In this document: one piece after another, positions 12,293 to 24,400 of the stretch
Position numbering within the stretch: the stretch's first letter is position 1
Layout: each line of letters begins with the position of its first letter
The notes under the pieces: model-generated
Database searches by the model: none
What the model saw: only the letters and a program-made list of their open reading frames with translations
Told to the model about the DNA's origin: nothing
Translations under genes and position numbers: made by a program
Assembly (NCBI GenBank): GCA_037447605.1
Contig: CM074810.1
Location: forward strand, 2,074,447-2,138,446
Source of the DNA: Zygnema circumcarinatum
Lineage: Eukaryota > Streptophyta > Zygnematophyceae > Zygnematales > Zygnemataceae
Direction of reading: 5' to 3'
DNA length: 64,000 nt

Positions 12293-12810
12293 CACATTTG
12301 CCCCTCGCGCCAAAAATTGATCATTGCTGCCCGCCCGCCCGGCCCTGCATCCCCCCCCCTATTCGTACTGTACCTTTATAGTACGAATGTCCGCTCCGTA
12401 ACGGCATTCCGGCCAACCCCCTGAAAACCCTAAAATAAAGTCTGACCGGCAAAAAAAGGTGTGTATCTAGATAAAAAAAGGTGTGAAAAGTGCGCCCCCC
12501 GGCCCCGCCCCGCGCCGTGCCGCCAGCAGGGAGGCAGCGGGCCCCCCCGGCCCCGCCCCGCGCCGGCAGCGGGCCCTCCCGCCCGCTGCAATAAGAGCGC
12601 CCGTCCGCCGTTGACCGCGCCGCGCCGCCCAGTCAACGGTGGTCCGACCTGGCGGGCGTGCCACGAAGCTTTGGTCCTCCTTCCTCCGAGGACGCGCCGG
12701 CGGAAAGGTCGTGGATTGGACCGCGGATGCCACGTGGTGCGCCGCGACTGGCCCCTTGGTCCGGCTTTGGTTCGAGTTACGGCTGAGGACGTCCTTTCCT
12801 GGGCGGCATC

Positions 12811-12898
12811 GTACGACAGTGTACGGTACTGTACGACGCCGTGCGGTATCGTACTAAGGTGTACGAAATGTACGGCATGCGGCCCGGCGGGGCGGTAC
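12811..12898. promoter_or_regulatory. Cluster of eight GTAC cores
   Basis: GTAC occurs at 12811, 12821, 12826, 12831, 12851, 12861, 12870 and 12895, within 88 bp and about 200-280 bp before the syntaxin ATG. GTAC is the core recognised by SBP-domain factors, including the copper regulator of Chlamydomonas. Regulation is inferred. Confidence 0.4.
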
Positions 12899-13094
12899 AT
12901 AGTAACATAGCGCTTCCCGTCCCGTGCCAGGCCGCGCCCTCCGCTCCCTCCTTCCGCCCCTCCCCGCTTCCCTCTCCGCCCCGCCCCGCCCCGCCCCTCC
13001 CCTTTCTTTTCTTCCCGGGCGGCGTGTAAGGTTAGGGCTCCGCCACGCCACGCCCACCCGCCCGCCCGCCCGCCAGGGCAAAGCGGCTGCCGCC

Positions 13095-14024
13095 ATGAAC
13101 GACCTCTTCACGCGCTCGTGGACGCCGTTCAAGCAGCTCCCCAAAGAGACGCCAGAAGAGCAGGATGTGGAGATGGCCATGAGCCACAGCCAGGTTTTCG
13201 CCACGGAGAACATGGGGGGCTTTCAGCAGAAGGTGCGGGCCATCGAGCAGGACCTGAAGAACGCGGCCCAGCTCCTTTCTCGCCTGGAGGCGACGCACGA
13301 GAAGGCGAAGTCACTGGTGAAGGCCGCGGAAGTGAAGAGCGCGCAGCAGAGCATGCAGGGCGACATGCGGCTGATGACCGGCGTGGCCGCGCAGACGAAG
13401 AAGAAGCTCGAGGAGCTGCAGAGGGAGAACGCAGAGAACCGCGCGGTGGCCGGGTGCGAGGTGGGGTCCGCGGTGGAGCGATCGCGCAGCAACATCACGC
13501 GCGGGCTGGCGGGGAGGCTGCGCGAGACGGTGCAGCGCGCGGCGGCGCTGAGGCAGCGCGTGGACGCGGACGAGCGCGAGGCGCTGCGGCGGCGTGTGTT
13601 CGCGGTGACGGGCGCGGAGCCCGCTGAGGAGGACGTGGTGGCCATGGCGGCCGCGGGCGAGGGCGAGAGCGAGCGCGTGTTCGAGCTCGCGGTGCGCCGC
13701 CAGGGAGGGCGCGGGGCCGCGGAGGCCGCGCTCGCGGAGGTGAGGGAGCGGAGCGCGGGCGCGCAGGAGGTCGCGCGGAGCCTGCTCGAACTGCACGACC
13801 TCTTCCTGCAGATGGCCACGCTCGTAGAGGCGCAGGGCGAGGCCGTGGACGACATTCAGGCCAACGTCGAGGGCGCGCTCGCCTACCAGACGAAGGCCAC
13901 CGCCCACCTCGGCACCGCGGTGGCCATTCAGCGGAACACCAGGAAGTGGAAACTCTACGGGGCACTCATCGTCCTCGTCATCATTGCGATCCTTGCCCTG
14001 GTCATTTGGCTGGCTGTCAAATAA
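13095..14024 (+). CDS. SYP1-type plasma-membrane Qa-SNARE (syntaxin), single exon
   Basis: A 309-residue intronless ORF starts at an ATG in CGCC-ATG-A context. It opens MNDLF, as plant SYP1 syntaxins do. Residues about 30-160 form an Habc-like helical region. The SNARE motif is at about 200-262 and contains ELHDLFLQMATLVEAQGE, where the Gln of EAQGE is the expected zero-layer residue. A basic RNTRKWK stretch precedes the C-terminal anchor from about 286 to 306 (YGALIVLVIIAILALVIWLA). The length matches the family. Upstream in-frame sequence is open but lacks an ATG. The role, from family knowledge, is target-membrane SNARE for exocytosis and cell-plate or wall delivery. Unlike other genes here it has no intron. 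Confidence 0.93.
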   Translation: MNDLFTRSWTPFKQLPKETPEEQDVEMAMSHSQVFATENMGGFQQKVRAIEQDLKNAAQLLSRLEATHEKAKSLVKAAEVKSAQQSMQGDMRLMTGVAAQTKKKLEELQRENAENRAVAGCEVGSAVERSRSNITRGLAGRLRETVQRAAALRQRVDADEREALRRRVFAVTGAEPAEEDVVAMAAAGEGESERVFELAVRRQGGRGAAEAALAEVRERSAGAQEVARSLLELHDLFLQMATLVEAQGEAVDDIQANVEGALAYQTKATAHLGTAVAIQRNTRKWKLYGALIVLVIIAILALVIWLAVK

Positions 14025-15403
14025 CGAGCTGCTCAACGGTCATGTGCTCATCGCACGCACGAGTTTCGGGCTGGGATCGGTTGCACGGTTTAGAATTAAT
14101 TTATTTAATATATGTTGGAAGTGTCATAGATACCCCTTTTCTTTTTAGAAAAGTTTTGTGTGTCGCCAATCTGCAAGCCCTGCCAATAATTCTTGGCTGC
14201 GCCTGCTTCAACAGTGAACAGTGAACCCCCGTTCTTTGCGAACGCTACAATAGCCTAGCGTTTATGCTGGCCGATGGGCGCTGGAGAAACTGCAAAATTG
14301 GGTTTTTGTAAAATAACATAAGGCGGCAATTATCTTTCTCTGTTTCACGTTGACAGTATCCCTTTTTAGAGGATGTTGGGAAGCAAGTTTTATTTCCTTG
14401 TGTGCTGACGATGTCCCTTTTAAACTGTTCCGCGAATGTTGCCCTAGTGTTTTTCCTAGGCAGAGCTTCGCTGCCCTTTGCGGTTAAGTTTGAGAAAACA
14501 CGCAAGGTGTCCGCCTTCTACACAAGCGAACAAACCGCAGACTGGCTGACTGAGTGGCTGACTGGCAAACGGAAGGCAGATGGAAAGCAGCTCTGGCAAA
14601 CGGAGCCTCAATATCCTTTCCTTTCCTTGCCTGAAAGTGAGCGAGCGCTAACAAACACGGCCGTTGCTTGCACCGCGACGAGTGATACGTGAAGAGCTGC
14701 TGATGACATTATTGCGAACACATAGTGTGAGGAGGACTGTTATTAGACTCTTACGAAGAAGGCATTTGAATGACGGTACCCGACTGCACACTGGTGTGAC
14801 GACGCTCAACACTCGCCGGCAACTGAGTAGAGCGCTGATTCACCCCCGCATGCTGACAGGCGGCAGTCAGTCCCCTCTCATTATCAGCCAAAGCCGGCAC
14901 AATCCCAGCGAGAGGAGGGTGGTTGCAATGACATTGCGCTTTCTATAACGGCAACATGAGGAAACGCAAACAAAAAACGCGGACGGTTCTCGGAAATGCT
15001 GAATCCAATGATTGGCTAAAAACGAGCCCTTTCTGTACACCGCTCATGACGAGCGAGCTCTACTCTTGGAACTCTACAAGTTGCTATCATTATTTTGCCA
15101 GAGATGGCCTGCACTCAAATTTGCCGAGCGTGGGACAACACCAAAGCTAAGCGCTATTCCCATTCTGATTCATGCCACGTGCCTACCCAAAAGCTTTTGT
15201 ACTGCAAAGCCTCAATCTACATTCTCTCAAGCCTTTCCCGGTCCACTTCATTTTTACAAACGGCAAAAATTGTCCTACACCTTTTGTCAGGCATGCTAGC
15301 TGCAACCGCAGCTTTCGCTTTACCTGGAACGGTACGACTTTCACTATATTCCCCAAAACGTGCAACATGAGCAGAAAAATAAATAAATCGAGGATGCCAA
15401 CAA
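14025..15403. other. Convergent intergenic region
   Basis: About 1.4 kb lie between the syntaxin stop and the stop of the giant minus-strand gene. Short ORFs on both strands show no family signal. No RNA gene or repeat is recognised. Confidence 0.55.
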
Positions 15404-18400
15404 TCAGACGTTGGCGGGCCCACTGAACTCTTTGATTGCCGCCGCGTACCGCTGCCTCCTGCACCACGCTTGAACGATCGGCGCGACCGAGTCCGCAAAC
15501 AAAATGAAGTAGCTGCTCCAAACGAACACACAAGAACCAACCAGGTCAACACCTCGACAACAAGAGAGGCATCACATGACGTGAGAGAACTGAAACACAA
15601 GCCATAACCTTTGGCTTCCATATTCTTTAAATCTTTCTTTTACTCGCAAGGAGCCAGCAGCAGCCTGAGGTTGACTATGTTAGGCTTCTGAAACGACAGG
15701 AGGGAGGGGCAAAGGAGGCAGCCTACTAGTACAAAAACTGCACCCCGAGCGCCGCAAACTGTAAGGCCAACAGCGCCGCGCCCAGCTTCTCCTTCTCCTC
15801 CTCCTTCTCGCGGAGGAGGAGGAGGAGGAGGGCGATGCACGAGCCCACGTCGCACGCTTCGACGAACACCTCCACCGCAAATGCCGCCGGCCGAATGAAT
15901 GGCTGCAAGCCGACAGTTGGGACGGCTTAGATATCGGTACAGACGGCAGTGATTCAATGACTATAAACTGAGGCAGATTTGTACAGGCCCACCTCATCCC
16001 CAACCCTTACTCCCTTACTCCTTCCCAATCATCCCTTCCTCCAAAACCTACCTTCCCAACATTTCGCCACTGACCGCTTCCGCCCAAATGTAGACATGGA
16101 ACAGGCATAAGCGAGGAATATGGCAAGATAACCAGAAGGCAGCACATACAACAAACTCTGCCAGTACGTTTGCAACGTCTTTGCTGCGGACTGGTGGCTT
16201 GTACATACCCTCAGGGAGACGCACAAACAGAGAGTGGTTGCTCGTAACGAAAGAAGAAGCCCGACCTGCCAGAGTAGATGACTAGCCAGAGAGTTACTGG
16301 ATGGCAAACACTTGAGTTCCAGTTTCAAAAGCAAAACCTCACACGGTTAGTCATGCCGCCGCGGCAGAGTTCGGTCAGTATAACGAGAGTGGTTCCTCAT
16401 TGTCCCGGACAGCTTCCCAATCACACAATTCAGGATTTCTTTCCTTTCCTGCATGACCTGCACCAGCGAGCGAGCGAGCCTAAAACCCTAAAAACCTTGA
16501 AACCCCTAAAAACCCTACAAACTCTAAAAACCCTAGAAAGCCCCTTGCCGCACCTGTACGGCACTGTTCGCGGTCGGGTCGTACGCCGCGATGAGAGCGG
16601 CCGCCATCGCCCTCGCCAAGAGGCTCACGCTCAAGTAAAAGGCGCGCCACCCCCCCCGCCCTCCTGCAAGGACCTCCACCTTCGCCTCGCCATCGAGAAC
16701 GCTCTCCTTCATTTCCTCCCCCCCTGCTTTCTCCTCCGCCAGGCCGAGAGTCCGCCATGCCTGCTGCTGGTCCAAGCCTGTCTCAGGCTCATCGTCCGCA
16801 GGGCCGATTTCGGTAGCTGCTCCTCTCTCACTCGGCTGCTCCTCCAGTAGCCCCAAAATCCTCCAATGCTCCGCCATGGCAGCAGAGCTTACAGGATACG
16901 GGGAGGCTACCGGTTTTGGAGATGGCTTCAGACCCTCGTCCTCCTCCTCCAGTCCCAACAGCTTCCACTGCTCCGCCATGGAGCCACCGCTGCCGACCGG
17001 ACCGCCGGCAGCAGGGTTCAGTTCGTCAGGGTTCAGACCCAGCAGCCTCAAGTGATCCGCCATGGACCCTGCTGCGGACGGAACGGAGATAACAAGCTTG
17101 GGCTTCTGCCGCATGCTTCGGTTCCGAGAGGACGGAGCGGTCGGAGAGGAGGAAGCAGGAGGAGGAGGAGGTCGCAGGAGTTGGCCGCTTCTTGTGAGGA
17201 GGCCGGAATGGTCGCTGTCGGAGCACTCCATATCCGAAGCGACTTCCTGTATGGTCTCCAAAATCGGCATCAGCGCCTTTAGGGACTTTAGGGCTAAGGG
17301 CGATTCCGCGGTCGAGGCAGGGCCGTCCGCAGTCTCCCGCGGTGAGCCCGAACCGCCACTAGATGCTGCGCTTGTCGTGCATCCTCCGTCGTCCGATGAC
17401 GAGGGGGCAGCAGCAGCAAAAGGAGGGTGTGAGCGAAACATTCGGAATAGTCCTCCAAGTCCGAAGCTTTGGAGGGGCAAGCATGTGAAGAGGGCAGTTC
17501 TCCATGTGGTCCTCAATGCAGGGCTTTCGGGCGCCAAGGGATCGACTCCTCTGTAGTCTTCGAAAAGAACTCCGTACTTTGCAATCAAGTCCTTGCGCTG
17601 AAAGTTCCAGTAGGCTGTGTCCGCAGTTCTGCCAAATACAAATTTGCCCAAAAAGTCTTGCTTGCACTTTTCTTCCTCTACATAAATAGCCTTGTTATCG
17701 CCCTGCTCCAATTTGCGGTTCGGGGACACAGTCACAATTTCATGCATTAGTGTAACGCAAGTAACAAGCGTATGCAGTATTCTTGAAAACGAAGAAACCC
17801 GATGCATTGACAAAGAAGGGGTGACCGAGAATGTAATGGGAAAGAAATCCCACAATAAGAAAAGATCCTGGAAATACTTTAAGAAGGAAAAACAAGAAAG
17901 AAAGTCGAAGAGATTTACCTGAAAGAGAAGCATCCAAGTGAGAAAGACACAGAACGCGACAACACTGACAACACAGATGATGAGAGGAATAGCGATGGCC
18001 ATGGCCGCTCCGCTGCCTGCAGCCAGCCACACAGGTCAGCAAATCTAAAACCTTTTAGACAGAAGCTAGACCTCGCAGGAAAACTGGAGATCAAAGAGGA
18101 CAACAAGCCGGCCCCTTTGTCAAAAGATTCCGCTGTTCTCCCTCTGCAGCAGCATGGCGGGCAAAAAATGGGGCGGGGGGGAGGGCAAGCCCTGACTGCA
18201 GTGCTCGCCTGAACGGGCTATCAGTGCCTACAGTAAGCGCTAGCGCAAGATTCTGTCCCACATCTCATAGTGCTTAGTGCATAGTTTGCTTCAAAGAGAA
18301 TTCTTAAATGGGAATGAATTCGTATGCCAAATGGTCATAGCATTTGCCTATCGGAGGCCGATGGATACTGTGGAAACCACGTGCCAGAGCTGCTTTTGGT

Positions 18401-21400
18401 AACTCTAACGAAAGTTGCTTACCACTACGTAGGAGTCGTACGGAAAGAAATATCAAAATTGGCACTGTGATGTAGGCAAACATGATTTGCAGTCGGGGGA
18501 ATGCGAGAACGGTGGGGGCCTCCATTTGGGAACGTCTGAGGACAAGGTGGAGGAGGCACTGGAGGAGACAGAGAATGACGAAACCGAGAGCGAAATAGAA
18601 CAGGCATTGAATAGCCAGAATAAGGCTGCCATCAGGCCATCACGAGTTCCAATAGAGTGTTAATTGTCAACCTTACTCGAAATTCCACCTGTTATCAAAA
18701 TGGTATGTTGTGTCAAAACATCCAAAGCTTTGACGTCACTCCCTAAAACAATGAAAAAGGAAAATTGCCACAAGATGGAAAGAGAAAGGCAGACTTACCA
18801 AACAAGTAAGCAATATGTTTTGACTAAAATTATTGCATAGGACTGCCAAGTTGGCAGAGGGCACAAGCAGCCTGCCTTAAGACAAAAGACTTACGCTGGA
18901 TCACCGTCTCCAAGCTCCTCCTGAAGGTAGTTGCTGACATTATTACGGAAGTTAACCTGCCACAGAAGAACACCAATTAGGTCCAAAGCGTTCCCCCATA
19001 CAGAATCAGACGAAGTACATGACATTTCCAAGATTATCAAAATAGAGGCCGAGCGCTTACAGCTGATACTACCGCAGCGAGCTCTTGCATCGAGAAACTC
19101 TGAACTGACGTCGGTGTGGAGACAGAGGAAGAAGAGTTGGATGGCGGAGGTGATGGAGTAGACGACACTTTCGTTGCTCTGTGAATATCACAGAAAGCCG
19201 AGCAAAAACTCAGCTCCAAACACAAGCCCACATCTGCCTCTTTGTATAAGCTCACTTCCAACACCTTCAACCCCATCAGTCTCATCACAAAACCCACAGC
19301 GCACGACCCACAATTGCAGTGATCCCAAGTCCCTGGGGTGTTCCAACCCTTGCTTTCAACCATCCCTGCGAGGAGGCAGGCGGGTTTACCGTATGCTCTG
19401 AGCAGAGGGAGGCGGCGAGGTCGCGAGCGCGAAGGGCGGCGGCGGCACGGCCGCGGCCCCCGTCGCGTTCCCGCCCGCGCCCGCGTACGCCCTCCGCCTC
19501 CTCCGCCCTTGATCGAACGGCGCGGGGAGGCGGAGGAGGGTCCACTGGAGCCGATCGACCGCGGTCTGGACCGCGGCGGGGAGGAGGACCGAGGCCGAGG
19601 AGAGGAAGGCCAGGGACTGCAGCCGGGAGATCGCGTGCTGCACACGGCGAATACAGGAGATTTACAGGACAGGACGCTTCAGAAAGACTTTCAGCTCGTT
19701 TCTGGGAACTTGAATCTTAGGGATCTTAGTGGCTTTTAGGAATTAAGATTTCTCTGGATTCGCGGACGTTATTTTGGCACACTACAGCCCTTTTGGGTAC
19801 AGTGTTTAGAGGAAGGACGCACGAACCATCGCATTGGAGGTGCCCTGGGTCGACCCCCCTTGCGGGATGCCGGCAGCTTGAATCAAAACCGGGCAGGCTA
19901 TGGTCCCTGCTGCCAGGAGAGCACCTGCCGCACTAAAGAATGTTGCCAAGGCCTCCATACTCCTCGATGGTTGATCTGCCAGAATGGTGCAATACCTACA
20001 CCATTAGCATGGCGCACAAAAAAGTATCTTCTTCTGCAGGTTCATCTCCCTGAATGCACTCTGTTATTGTCTTCAGTTCAAACGATATTCAGCCATGCAC
20101 CTAGGAGCGACAGGTTGTGATTGTGTACATTGCATGATATGGAATGGCTTTGAAGCAAGCGTGGGATTATTGGCGAGGTCGAGAACTCCTCCCGCTGTAA
20201 CTGTAACCTCAGCCATGGCTCCCGGCTGCAGCTCCAGGTCGAGTCCGAAAATTCCACCAAACTTAGCCTCACGTGGAATACCATATCTGCACACATGTAC
20301 ATGACTATTAGTTGTTATACGGTGGACATGATCATGCTTTTGGATCCCCTACGCTTACAGCAAGGAGAACAAGGGTCATAGCAGCCTTGGCTATAATCAT
20401 CTTGCACGAGGAATGGCTGCACTCACCCTAGCAATGCACAATTCGTGAGATTTAAATCGTCCTTCGGATCAAAGCCGTAGACTGCCTCGCCGAAACTGAG
20501 TACAAGTGTGAACACCAAGCTGCTGGTTTGAGCTTTTTCGCCAGGCAGAAGGAGGAACTTTGGTGCTGGGGGTTGGTTGTCTGCCATGGCGACACAATGC
20601 ATGGGTGAAGTCAGTGGAAAGCTTTCAGGCAGCCAGCCCAAGCAGGGAGCAGATCTGAAGCGCTCAAGCAAAAACAGCGCCAACCCAACAGAAAGGAATG
20701 TTGAAGATTATAATTCACTCACTCCAACACACCTGATGCAGTTAAGTCCAAAAACATTAACAAAATGGCGTCCATCTATGCACAAAAATGAGAATATAAA
20801 ACCTGTGGAGACCCAGCAAGAACTTCCCACCACATGATGTTGGCATGTTTGTGATTGATTGGGAGATGCGGGCTCACCGACAAGGATTATGCTTTGTGTT
20901 AAAGTCAGCTGATTGGGAGAGCTGCTTGGAGCATTGGCTGAAGGAGCTGCCAACGACACCGACACAAGCGTGGGCGTAACTTCTCCCTTAGCCATTTCAG
21001 TCGGCTGGACCTGCGGCACAACACAAGGGCTCCCCTGCCCCACTCACACGCTGCGCTGCAACAACCCCTGTGCATCTACCTGCTTTCAAGAAGGGGTCCA
21101 GCCCTTGAGCAGCAATCTTCGTGTTCCTATTTCTGCCCTTCGAAAGTCACAGTCGGCCCATTCCCTGTGTCTTTTGCATGAGGCTAAACCGCTAGCTTCT
21201 TTCTTGAAGACGGCAGCTAGTGAGCTCACCAGTAGGCTGTAGGTTGTGGCATTGGAGGCAGTGTTGTTATTGACCTACATGAACAATCGAAGGAGAGACG
21301 TCAGCACAATGAATTAAACGAATACATTCATCACCTTCCACAACACAATCTTGGCAGAAATTTTCAGCGCGTAAAAGGTGCTATGACAAAGAAGCCGAAG

Positions 21401-24400
21401 GGACGAGGGAGGATCTTACCGCGGGTGTCGTGCAGCTCGGCGATTGAGCAGAATCTGAATTGAGAGTGAGCAACGAACCCCCCACAACGTGAATCATGCT
21501 CGGTGTGACGGGAGTGGTCGGCTTGTAGTTCAGACAAAGAGTATACGAAATGGGAGAAATTTCATTCCAGTACTTCAACTTCGCTTCCTGTCCGCTTATG
21601 TTGACAACAATTGAAGGGACTTGTAAAGGAACAGCAACGGCTACTTCAGTGGAAGGATCTGCAGGGAATCAGAGACAGGAAGAGAGATTTCACAACAATT
21701 AAATCTTTTGTCCCTAAGAAACTAATTCAACAGATCTCATGCGGTTGTGTAATTAATCGACAGGTGACTGCGGCAAGCACTTCATCGTCGCTTACAGCAT
21801 AAGCATGAGATACCTGGCCATCCTTCCACACATAGTCTCCGCCACTCACCAACTGTGAAGGCAAGCGTATGCAAGTCCGACAATAAAATTGTTTTCGAGA
21901 AAGTCATTAGTCGAAACAAATGGCTTCCATTTCCAAGTTCGTTGTAAGTCAGAGTCAAAGGTGACATCCTTCCAAAAACAGATTCTCCACAATCGGTTTT
22001 CGGTTCGGAGTCCAACTGTTAGGAAAATCCAGCAGACGATCAAGATCAATTCAGCTCTCAGTGTTAGCAGATGCGTCAGTTGAAAGGTTTTAGTGCCAAC
22101 AAAGACGACAGCTACAACCTAAAACTTGGGCAAACGTGTACGCAATTTTGAAAATCAAGGGAATGACATCATCTGCAAACACAAGAAACGGGAGAGTGCA
22201 GCTGGAAACCTGGCAAGTGAAAAAGCAGCCCCCCGAGCATTGCGCTGCAGCAAACGAGCCAGCAAGGCTCCATATAAATGTGACAGAGGAGTCCTTGATA
22301 TAGTACTCATTGTCAACAAGAAGCCTGTAGGTTACGGGTGCAATAGTAAGCAAGTCGGGCGTGTTGGTTAAGTTGACAGGCGAAGGTGGGGGTGGAGGGA
22401 CGGAAAAAGGTGAAGGGGAAAGTAGAGGGGACGGAGACGAAAACAAAGGGGGTGGTAAAACTTGAGGAGATTGCGATGGTTGCACAGAAACAGGGGGAGG
22501 TGGAGGTGGCTGTAGGGAAGGAGAAGGAGCGGGAGACAGACGAGGAAACGGTGGAGGTGGCTCCAACGATGGAGATATCGGAAACAATGGTCGAAATGGA
22601 GAGGGTGATAGCGAGGGAGTAGGAATGGGAGTTGGTGGATGTGGCAAAAAGGGTGACGGCAAGGGAATAGGCGCGGTCAAGGGAGGGGAAGGAGCAGCTG
22701 CGGGAACAGGCGAGGGAATAGGGGCAGTTGACGGAGGAGGGTAAGACGGAAGTGCAGGGAAAGGAAAGAAGGGGAAGGGGGCGGTCGACAGAGGAGAAGG
22801 AGCAGATGCGGGGGAAGCGGAGGGGACGGGGAAGGACACAGGAGGGGAGGGAGGAGATACGGGCGAAGGAGTGTGGACGGGGGCGGTTGAGGCAGGAGAA
22901 GGACCAACTGCGGGCGAAGGGGAGAGGACGGGGGCTGTCGATGGAGGAGAAGGAGCGGACGAGGGTGAAGGGAAGGGGACGGGAAAGGAGACAGGAGGGG
23001 ACGGAGGAGACGAGGGCGAAGGGGAGGGGACGGAGGTGGTCGGGGAAGGAGAAGGAGAGAATGCGGGCGAAGGGGAGGGGATGGAGGTGGTCGGGGAAGG
23101 AGAAGGAGAGAATGCGGGCGAAGGGGAGGGGATGGAGGTGGTCGGGGAAGGAGAAGGAGAGAATGCGGGCGAAGGGGAGAGGACGGGGGGGGTCGAGGGA
23201 GGAGAAGGTGCGGATGCGGGAAATGGCGAGGGGATGGATGGGGTCGGGGAGGGAGAAGAAGAGAATGCGGGCAAAGGTGGGGAGACGGGGGCGGTCGAGG
23301 GAGGGGAAGGAGCAGATGCAGGCGAAGGCGAGGGGACGGGGGGGGTCGTGGGAAGAGAAGGAGAGGATGCAGGCGAGGGCGATGGGACGGGGAAGAAGAC
23401 AGGAGGGAAAGGAGGGGTAGGAGGAGATGCAGGCGAAGGCAAGGGGACGGGAAGGAGAAGGAGCAGATCGGGGGACAGGAGAAGAAGTAGCAGATGCAGG
23501 CGAAGGGGAGGGTACAGAGGGGGTCAAGGGAGGAGAAGTAGCGGATGCGGGCGAGGGCGAGGGGACCGGGAAGAAAAATGGAGGGAAAGGAGGGGTAGGA
23601 GGAGATGCAGGCGAAGGGGAGGGGACAGGGGGGGTCGAGGGAGGAGAAGGAGAGGATGCAGGCGAAGGGGAGGGGATGGAGGTGGTCGGGGAAGGAGAAG
23701 GAGAGAATGCAGGCGAAGGGGAGGGGATGGAGGTGGTCGGGGAAGGAGAAGGAGAGAATGCGGGCGAAGGGGAGGGGATGGAGGTGGTCGGGGAAGGAGA
23801 AGGAGAGAATGCAGGCGAAGGGGAGGGGATGGAGGTGGTCGGGGAAGGAGAAGGAGAGAATGCAGGCGAAGGGGAGGGGACTGGGAAGAAGTCAGGAGGG
23901 AAAGGAGGGGTAGGAGGTGATGCAGGCGAAGGGGAGGGTACAGAGGGGGTCAAGGGAGGAGAAGGAGCGGATGCGGGCGAGGGTGAGGGGACGGGGAAGA
24001 AAAAAGGAGGGAAAGGAGGGGTAGGAGGAGATGCAGGCGAACGGGAGGGGACAGGGGGGGTCGAGGGAGGAGAAGTAGCAGATGCAGGCGAAGGGGAGGG
24101 TACAGAGGGGGTCAAGGGAGGAGAAGGAGCGGATGCGGGCGAGGGCGAGGGGACGGGGAAGAAAAAAGGAGGGAAAGGAGGGGTAGGAGGAGATGCAGGC
24201 GAAGGGGAGGGGACAGGGGGGGTCGGGGAAGGAGAAGGTGCAGATGCAGGCGAAGGAGAGGGTACAGAGTGGGTCAAGGGAGGAGAAGGAGAGGATGCAG
24301 GCGAAGGGGAGGGGACATGGGGGGTCGAGGGAGGAGAAGGAGAGGATGCAGGCGAAGGGGAGGGGACTGGGAAGAAGTCAGGAGGGAAAGGAGGGGTAGG

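Larger units (their letters stand above)
10989..13094. other. Divergent intergenic/promoter region, GRAM and syntaxin genes
   Basis: About 2.1 kb lie between the minus-strand ATG at 10988 and the plus-strand ATG at 13095. It is GC-rich throughout and contains the gap, GC repeats, the small MITE, ACGTC hexamers, the GTAC cluster and a duplicated CCCCGGCCCCGCCCCGCGCC block near 12498 and 12547. No coding exon was supported. Confidence 0.55.

Noticed and set aside
12924-13094. 57-residue N-terminal extension of the syntaxin
   Set aside because: It has no ATG, and the ATG at 13095 gives the family-typical MNDLF start.
15720-15902. Ending the giant gene at the TAG at 15724-15726
   Set aside because: A GTAGGC donor just before it joins in phase to exon 15404-15512, which continues the membrane segment.
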